Of a stretch of DNA of 8,403 nucleotides, positions 5,425-8,403 are shown in pieces. Made by a program: the position numbers and the translations under genes. The notes below the pieces were generated by a model, which did no database searches, was not told the origin of the DNA, and saw only the letters and a program-made list of their open reading frames with translations. Source of the stretch: DRGV01 sp018903055 [NCBI: bacterium] (GTDB lineage: Bacteria > UBP18 > UBA7526); the NCBI GenBank assembly GCA_018903055.1, contig JAHIPW010000164.1:1-8403 (forward strand). The letters are read 5' to 3'. Each line of letters begins with the position of its first letter. Within the stretch, counting starts at the first letter, position 1.

Positions 5425-5526
5425 TGCCCTTCACTTCGTTCAGGATACCTCGCCAAAGTGCCCCTCTGGGATCTCGCAGATCCCATCGGGATTGAGAGAA
5501 AGTATCCTGAGCCAACGGCGAGGGGC
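5425..5526 (+). repeat. Palindrome-rich mosaic element B, rpsC-rplP spacer
   Basis: This sits in the 308-bp gap 5400-5707, which has no gene on the + strand. It is related to element A (2535-2674): left ends TGCCCTTCACTTCG versus TGCCCTTCGCCTCG, shared CAGGATACCTCGCC (5441-5454), and 33 identical bases at 5460-5492 with the hairpin GGGATCTCGCAGATCCC. A direct CGGTTG lies at both edges (5421-5426 and 5526-5531). CAGGATAC (5441-5448) pairs with GTATCCTG (5502-5509), and CCTCGCC (5448-5454) with GGCGAGG (5517-5523). Those pairings cross, so both together would make a pseudoknot. Relative to A it lacks one internal hairpin of about 33 bp. Confidence 0.75.
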
Positions 5527-5559
5527 GGTTGTGAGGCTCGTATCAATGATATACTGTAA

Positions 5560-5664
5560 TATTAAAAATCAAAGTGTAAAAATTAAAATGACATATAAAA
5601 ATGTAAAATGTTTCAAAATTTTTGATTTGTAATTTTGATATTTAATTTTTGATATTTAATTTTT
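5560..5664 (+). repeat. AT-rich array with inverted character, rpsC-rplP spacer
   Basis: This is the remaining part of the 308-bp gap. The right half contains a perfect 14-bp direct repeat (GATATTTAATTTTT at 5637-5650 and 5651-5664, two heptads each), preceded by a 13-bp relative at 5624-5636. The left half (5560-5610) is A-rich with loosely complementary words such as AAAAATTAAAATG. The two halves could pair as an AU-rich stem. Phase in the left half is not clean. Confidence 0.65.
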
Positions 5665-5686
5665 CAACGTAACCGATAAACGAACA

Positions 5687-5707
5687 CCGACGAAGTGAGG
5701 GTTCGGA
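5687..5707 (+). promoter_or_regulatory. SD-bearing block before rplP
   Basis: CCGACGAAGTGAGGGTTCGG, followed by one A, ends directly before ATG 5708. It is a copy of the recurring start-site block with GAGG as the SD core. Confidence 0.7.
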
Positions 5708-6115
5708 ATGTTGATGCCTAAGAGAGTAAAATATAGGAAACAGCAGAGGGGCAGGATGAAGGGGAAGGCCTTTCGCGGTTCAAAGATAAGCTTTGGGGAG
5801 TATGGTCTTCAAGCCCTGGAACCTAGCTGGGTAACCACCAGGCAGATAGAGGCAGCAAGAGTGGCCCTTACCCACTTCATTAAAAGAGGAGGGAAAATCT
5901 GGGTCAGGATCTTTCCTGATAAGTCAGTGACTAAGAAACCCCTGGAGACCAGGATGGGAAAGGGGAAGGGGGCCCCTGAGATTTGGGTAGCGGTAGTTAA
6001 GCCAGGCAGAATCCTATTTGAACTGGCTGGGGTATCAGAAGCCATTGCCCAGGAGGCCATGAATAGGGCTGCCCACAAGCTACCTATAAAGACGAAGTTT
6101 GTTCAGAGAAAATAG
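5708..6115 (+). CDS. rplP: 50S ribosomal protein L16 (uL16)
   Basis: L16 is a late-assembly 50S protein near the A-site tRNA elbow, important for tRNA accommodation. The 135 residues match the family. It begins [20 protein letters not shown]; many L16 proteins start MLMPKR, so ATG 5708 is chosen over the in-frame ATG 5714. Conserved stretches are [20 protein letters not shown] (29-48), [20 protein letters not shown] (61-80) and [20 protein letters not shown] (81-100), then [17 protein letters not shown]. Arg82 is in the loop whose arginine is hydroxylated in E. coli; modification here is unknown. A 308-bp repeat-filled gap separates it from rpsC, unusual because these two genes usually touch. 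Confidence 0.98.
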   Translation: MLMPKRVKYRKQQRGRMKGKAFRGSKISFGEYGLQALEPSWVTTRQIEAARVALTHFIKRGGKIWVRIFPDKSVTKKPLETRMGKGKGAPEIWVAVVKPGRILFELAGVSEAIAQEAMNRAAHKLPIKTKFVQRK

Positions 6116-6131
6116 GATGCTTACAGTGAAC

Positions 6132-6232
6132 AGTCAGTTGGTTAGCCAGTTAACCAGTCGGCCAGTTAGCCAGTTAATTAAGAAAAACCAACAAACTGGC
6201 AAACCGGAAAACCGGCAAACTGGTAAACTATC
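6132..6232 (+). repeat. Octad array with inverted arms, rplP-rpmC spacer
   Basis: Left-arm 8-base words are in phase at 6132-6179, for example GGTTAGCC (6140-6147), AGTTAACC (6148-6155) and AGTTAGCC (6164-6171). Right-arm words are in phase at 6185-6232: AAACCAAC (6185-6192), AAACTGGC (6193-6200), AAACCGGC (6209-6216) and AAACTATC (6225-6232). The arms are approximate reverse complements, and the SD block of rpmC follows. The layout, and even the words AAACCAAC and AAACTATC, are the same as in the rpsJ-rplC spacer 5.5 kb away. Confidence 0.85.
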
Positions 6233-6252
6233 CGAGCGGAGCGAGGTATAGT
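6232..6252 (+). promoter_or_regulatory. SD-bearing block before rpmC
   Basis: CCGAGCGGAGCGAGGTATAG, followed by one T, directly precedes ATG 6253. This is the closest copy to the consensus of the recurring block and almost the same as that before rpsJ (251-270). GAGGT is the SD core. Confidence 0.8.
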
Positions 6253-6453
6253 ATGCCCAAGAAAGAGGATTTAAGAGAGTTAAATATTCCAGAGCTTGAA
6301 GCGAAGATCTCCTCTTTGAAAGAGGATATCTTCAATAAAAAGGTTGCGAAGTCCAGCGGAGGACTTGCCAATCCCTTAGCCATTCGCCAGGTAAGGCGGG
6401 AGATAGCAAGGGTCAAGACCATCCTTCGCGAAAGGAGAGGAGAGACCAAGTGA
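6253..6453 (+). CDS. rpmC: 50S ribosomal protein L29 (uL29)
   Basis: L29 is a small two-helix protein at the exit-tunnel rim next to L23. The 66 residues match the usual size and read [20 protein letters not shown] followed by helix-forming Lys/Glu-rich sequence. The L29 signature is near the C-terminus: [19 protein letters not shown] (residues 40-58). The start is fixed by the SD block at 6232-6252. Its TGA stop (6451-6453) overlaps the GTG start of rpsQ in GTGA, so the two are probably translationally coupled. Confidence 0.96.
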   Translation: MPKKEDLRELNIPELEAKISSLKEDIFNKKVAKSSGGLANPLAIRQVRREIARVKTILRERRGETK

Positions 6454-6692
6454 AAAAGGTGAGAGTGGGAAAAGTAGTAAGCAACAGGATGGATAAGACA
6501 GCGGTGGTCAGGGTGGAGAGAACCTTTCGTCATCCTCTATATGGTAAGATAATAAAGCGTGCCAAGCGCTTCAAAGCCCATGATCCGAGGAACGAGTGTA
6601 AGATTGGGGATAAGGTAGAGATTATTGAAACCAGGCCCCTCTCTAAGGATAAGAGATGGCGAGTGGCAAAAATCTTAGAAAAGGCTAAGTAA
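6450..6692 (+). CDS. rpsQ: 30S ribosomal protein S17 (uS17)
   Basis: S17 is a primary 16S rRNA-binding protein with an OB fold, needed early in 30S assembly. The 80 residues match the family. It starts at GTG 6450, read [20 protein letters not shown], and overlaps rpmC by 4 bp. A purine-rich GGAGAGGAGAG at the end of rpmC supplies the SD. Conserved parts are [20 protein letters not shown] (12-31), [20 protein letters not shown] (36-55) and [20 protein letters not shown] (57-76). This is the only overlapping gene pair in the window, so translational coupling is likely. Confidence 0.97.
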   Translation: MKKVRVGKVVSNRMDKTAVVRVERTFRHPLYGKIIKRAKRFKAHDPRNECKIGDKVEIIETRPLSKDKRWRVAKILEKAK

Positions 6693-6707
6693 GAATGAGA
6701 TACCCAG

Positions 6708-6756
6708 CTACAGGCTGCAGGTCACAGGCTACAGGCTGCAGGTCATGGGCTATATG
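6708..6756 (+). repeat. Heptad array, left arm of rpsQ-rplN spacer
   Basis: CTACAGG, CTGCAGG and TCACAGG (6708-6728) are followed by CTACAGG and CTGCAGG again (6729-6742), then TCATGGG and CTATATG. An 18-bp segment repeats exactly with a 21-base period (6707-6724 and 6728-6745). An AG/AATAAG-rich stretch follows (6757-6777). Both are answered by complementary-style words at 6824-6892, placing a central unrepeated stretch of about 45 bp in the loop. Confidence 0.85.
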
Positions 6757-6823
6757 CGAGAATAAGAGAATAAGTAAATTCTGTCCTGGGTGGGTTCGCA
6801 TTTGGTTAGGACGTATCAACCTA

Positions 6824-6892
6824 TTTTCTTATTGACTTATTTTACTTGCGGCTTGTGGCATGAGGCTTGTAACTTGTGGCTTGAGGCTTGAG
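6824..6892 (+). repeat. Heptad array, right arm of rpsQ-rplN spacer
   Basis: T-rich words (TTTTCTT at 6824-6830, ATTGACT, TATTTTA) are followed in the same phase by CTTGCGG (6845-6851), CTTGTGG, CATGAGG and so on, ending with two GGCTTGAG-type words up to 6892. The order mirrors the left arm: T-rich words opposite the A-rich stretch, and CTTGTGG-type words opposite CTACAGG. The 7-base phase continues through the SD block to the ATG of rplN. Confidence 0.8.
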
Positions 6893-6910
6893 CGAGCGGA
6901 GCGAGGAGAG
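6893..6910 (+). promoter_or_regulatory. SD-bearing block deciding the rplN start
   Basis: CGAGCGGAGCGAGGAGAG lies directly before ATG 6911 and contains GAGGAG, a strong SD. It is a copy of the recurring block. It argues for 6911 against the in-frame ATG at 6860, which lies within the heptad repeat. Confidence 0.8.
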
Positions 6911-7276
6911 ATGATCCAAGAGAGAACCGTCTTGAAAGTTGCGGATAATACTGGGGTGAGAAAGGTTATGTGTATCAGGATCTTGGGCGGAAGCAAGAGA
7001 AGATATGGCTGGCTGGGAAGTATTATCGTAGCTAGCGTCAAGGAGGCCATTCCTACCAGTGAGATAAAGAAGGGATCTGTGGTGCGTGCGGTCATCGTGC
7101 GAACGAAGAAGGAGACCAGAAGAGAAGATGGTTCCTATATAAGGTTTGATGAGAATGCCTGTGTCCTGGTCAATGCCCAAGGGGAGCTATTGGGAACCAG
7201 GGTATTCGGACCAGTAGCTAGTGAGTTGAAGGAGAAGTTCGCCAAACTAATTTCTCTTGCCCCAGAAGTCATTTAA
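6911..7276 (+). CDS. rplN: 50S ribosomal protein L14 (uL14)
   Basis: L14 is on the 50S interface and forms an intersubunit bridge with 16S rRNA; the silencing factor RsfS also docks on it. From ATG 6911 it has 121 residues, against the usual 122. It starts [20 protein letters not shown]. Further conserved stretches are [20 protein letters not shown] (21-40), [20 protein letters not shown] (55-74), [12 protein letters not shown] (77-88), [13 protein letters not shown] (95-107) and the end [10 protein letters not shown]. The frame stays open upstream to 6860, encoding 17 extra residues from the repeat array. Family length and the SD block reject that extension. Confidence 0.97.
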   Translation: MIQERTVLKVADNTGVRKVMCIRILGGSKRRYGWLGSIIVASVKEAIPTSEIKKGSVVRAVIVRTKKETRREDGSYIRFDENACVLVNAQGELLGTRVFGPVASELKEKFAKLISLAPEVI

Positions 7277-7301
7277 AGAGTTCGGAGTTTACAGTTCGCC
7301 T

Positions 7302-7337
7302 CTCGTCCCGAGGGGACTCGAGGTCCCCGAGGGAGAG
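7302..7337 (+). repeat. Hairpin with tandem GA mismatches, rplN-rplX spacer
   Basis: GGGGAC (7312-7317) pairs with GTCCCC (7323-7328) around loop TCGAG. Both sides are flanked by GA, then TCCC (7306-7309) pairs with GGGA (7331-7334), and CTC (7302-7304) with GAG (7335-7337) leaving one bulged G. The GA/GA internal mismatch could form tandem sheared pairs. The same sequence can be read as direct repeats CCCGAGGG on both sides of a small palindrome. Confidence 0.7.
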
Positions 7338-7371
7338 TTCGGAGAAAGAATACACCGAACACCGAACTCAA

Positions 7372-7396
7372 GCGAGCCCGTCAAAGACGGGCGAGC
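7372..7396 (+). repeat. GCCCGTC/GACGGGC hairpin, rplN-rplX spacer
   Basis: GCCCGTC (7376-7382) pairs perfectly with GACGGGC (7386-7392) around loop AAA. It is flanked by GCGA on the left and GAGC on the right, the same GA/GA layout as the hairpins at 7302-7337 and 2559-2585. There is no T-run after it, so it is not a convincing terminator. Confidence 0.7.
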
Positions 7397-7410
7397 GTGC
7401 TCCGAACTAA

Positions 7411-7430
7411 CCGAGCGAAGCGAGGTAAAG
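7411..7430 (+). promoter_or_regulatory. SD-bearing block deciding the rplX start
   Basis: CCGAGCGAAGCGAGGTAAAG directly precedes GTG 7431. It is a near-consensus copy of the recurring block, with GAGGT as the SD core. It supports GTG 7431 as the start rather than the long upstream extension. Confidence 0.8.
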
Positions 7431-7754
7431 GTGGGTTTTAAGATAAGAAAGGGAGATAAGGTAAGAATCATCGCTGGTAAGGAGAGGAAGAAGGAAGGGA
7501 AAGTCCTGGGTCTTTTTCCAAAGGAAGAGAAGGTGCTCATTCAGGGCCTCAACTTCGTAAAGAGACATACCAAGCCAAGGGGTGAAGGAAAGCCCTCTGG
7601 GATTATAGAGAAGGAAGCCCCCTTGGCTATCTCCAATGTTGTGCTTATCTGCCCCCGGTGTAATCAGCCTACCAAGATAGGATACAAAATAGTAGAAAAG
7701 GGTAAGAAATTGAGGGTCTGTAAGAAGTGTGGAGAGACCATAGATAAGGAATAA
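7431..7754 (+). CDS. rplX: 50S ribosomal protein L24 (uL24), zinc-ribbon type
   Basis: L24 is an assembly initiator that binds the 5' part of 23S rRNA near the exit tunnel. With GTG 7431 as start it has 107 residues, normal for the family, and begins MGFKIRKGDKVRIIAGKERK. The N-terminal KOW motif spans about residues 5-32. Further conserved sequence is VLIQGLNFVKRHTKP (35-49). The C-terminal part has two Cys pairs, CPRC (74-77) and CKKC (97-100), separated by 19 residues. This C-x2-C...C-x2-C arrangement is seen in some bacterial L24 proteins and may bind zinc. The frame is open far upstream through the repeat-rich spacer, but that stretch has no family similarity. The stop ends one base before rplE. 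Confidence 0.96.
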   Translation: MGFKIRKGDKVRIIAGKERKKEGKVLGLFPKEEKVLIQGLNFVKRHTKPRGEGKPSGIIEKEAPLAISNVVLICPRCNQPTKIGYKIVEKGKKLRVCKKCGETIDKE

Positions 7755-7755
7755 G

Positions 7756-8295
7756 ATGGCTAGACTAAAAGAAAGATACCAGAAAGAGATCATACCCCTT
7801 TTAATGAAGAGGTTTAACTATACCAACCTCTATCAGGTTCCCAGGATAGAGAAGGTGGTAATCAACGTTGGCATAGGAAAGGCCTTAGGCGATCCCAAAT
7901 TACTGGATGCCGCAGCAAATGAACTGGCCCAGATTACGGGTCAGAGACCCCTGATTACCAAGGCAAGGAGAGACATCGCTTCCTTCAAAGTGAGGAAGGG
8001 GGCGAAGATCGGCTGTAAGGTGACCTTGAGAAAAGAGTGCATGTACGAATTCCTGGATAGGCTCATAAATATCACACTACCCAGGATAAAAGACTTCAGG
8101 GGTCTATCCCCGGATTCTTTCGATGGGAAAGGAAATTATACCATAGGGATAACAGAACAGATCGTATTTCCCGAAATAGAATATGATAAAGTACCCCTTA
8201 TCCATGGAATGGATATCACTATTGTAACTACTACAGAATCGAATAAGGAGGCAAGAGAGCTTCTCTCTGCCTTCGGCTTCCCCCTCAAACGCTAA
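7756..8295 (+). CDS. rplE: 50S ribosomal protein L5 (uL5)
   Basis: L5 is in the 50S central protuberance, where it binds 5S rRNA and contacts P-site tRNA. The 179 residues match the usual 179-180. It begins MARLKERYQKEIIPLLMKRF. Family sequences include VPRIEKVVINVGIGKA (28-43), ITGQRPLITKARRDIASFKV (59-78), KGAKIGCKVTLR (80-91), MYEFLDRLINITLPRIKDFR (95-114) and the C-terminal GITEQIVFPEI. ATG 7756 follows the rplX stop by one base, with AAGGA at the end of rplX as SD, so translation is probably coupled. Downstream is an octad array, then presumably rpsN beyond the window. Confidence 0.98.
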   Translation: MARLKERYQKEIIPLLMKRFNYTNLYQVPRIEKVVINVGIGKALGDPKLLDAAANELAQITGQRPLITKARRDIASFKVRKGAKIGCKVTLRKECMYEFLDRLINITLPRIKDFRGLSPDSFDGKGNYTIGITEQIVFPEIEYDKVPLIHGMDITIVTTTESNKEARELLSAFGFPLKR

Positions 8296-8319
8296 CCACT
8301 GAGAACACAGAACCGTAGA

Positions 8320-8403
8320 AAGCAGTTAGACAGTGAGACAGTGGAACAGTTAGACGGTTACACTGAATTTTAAACTGTCAATCTGTCAAACAGTCAGACT
8401 GTC
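8320..8403 (+). repeat. Octad array with inverted arms downstream of rplE (runs off window)
   Basis: Left-arm words AAGCAGTT (8320-8327), AGACAGTG (8328-8335 and again 8336-8343), GAACAGTT (8344-8351) and AGACGGTT (8352-8359) are in 8-base phase. The right arm is AAACTGTC (8372-8379), AATCTGTC (8380-8387), AAACAGTC (8388-8395) and AGACTGTC (8396-8403), in phase to the last base. Arms are approximate reverse complements. By analogy with the other spacers, an SD block and the next gene should follow just outside the window. Confidence 0.8.

Noticed and set aside
5268-5546. Minus-strand ORF over the rpsC end and element B, and other long antisense frames
   Set aside because: They are shadows of the + strand genes or repeats, with no recognisable protein, SD or promoter.
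6860-6910. Longer rplN with an upstream ATG
   Set aside because: The added residues come from heptad repeats. The SD block lies directly before 6911, and L14 family proteins begin MIQ.
7376-7392. GCCCGTC/GACGGGC as a rho-independent terminator
   Set aside because: There is no T-run downstream, and the essential gene rplX follows at once.
7257-7430. Long in-frame extension upstream of rplX overlapping rplN
   Set aside because: It reads through spacer hairpins and has no L24 similarity. A near-consensus SD block precedes GTG 7431, giving the usual length of 107 residues.

Overview
The window is a bacterial ribosomal-protein operon in the classic S10-spc order, with every gene on the + strand: the 3' end of tuf, then rpsJ, rplC, rplD, rplW, rplB, rpsS, rplV, rpsC, rplP, rpmC, rpsQ, rplN, rplX and rplE. 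All fourteen complete ribosomal proteins have normal family length and look intact. Four ORFs open upstream of the likely start, so I place rplD at 1474, rpsS at 3807, rplN at 6911 and rplX at 7431. The host is a bacterium: gene order is bacterial, tuf lies upstream of rpsJ, and L16, L29, S17 and L24 are of bacterial type. AGA/AGG arginine and ATA isoleucine codons are heavily used. I cannot name the lineage. The repeat-filled spacers remind me of some uncultivated candidate-phylum genomes, but that is only an impression.

The genes are ordinary; the spacers are not. Such operons usually have gaps of a few to a few tens of bases. Here the gaps between genes total about 2.06 kb of the roughly 8.1 kb from tuf to the end of rplE, about a quarter. 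Only rpmC/rpsQ (4-bp overlap) and rplX/rplE (1 bp apart) are tightly packed.

The spacers hold several kinds of structure. (1) Degenerate tandem words of exactly 7 or 8 bases, often kept in phase for 40-100 bp. In several spacers one array is followed by a second whose words are roughly its reverse complement, so the transcript could fold into a long imperfect hairpin. These lie at 186-252, 597-676, 1304-1338, 3745-3779, 4097-4298, 4648-4721, 5637-5664, 6132-6232, 6708-6756 with 6845-6892, and 8320-8403. Words differ between spacers while period and layout recur. (2) A recurring block of the form CGAGCGNAGCGAGGT, carrying the Shine-Dalgarno sequence, just upstream of nine start codons. (3) Two 104-bp elements with CCCCRTTAGA termini and perfect 4-bp flanking duplications, one on each side of rplD. 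(4) A related pair of palindrome-rich elements in the rplW-rplB and rpsC-rplP gaps, plus relatives in the rplN-rplX gap. (5) A 30-bp inverted repeat bracketing rplB, one arm overlapping its stop codon.

The proteins assemble both ribosomal subunits: S10, S19, S3 and S17 in the small one; L3, L4, L23, L2, L22, L16, L29, L14, L24 and L5 in the large one. EF-Tu delivers aminoacyl-tRNA to the finished ribosome. I see no clear rho-independent terminator or convincing internal promoter, so read-through transcription is the simplest model. The spacer hairpins and SD blocks would then set expression gene by gene; that is inference.
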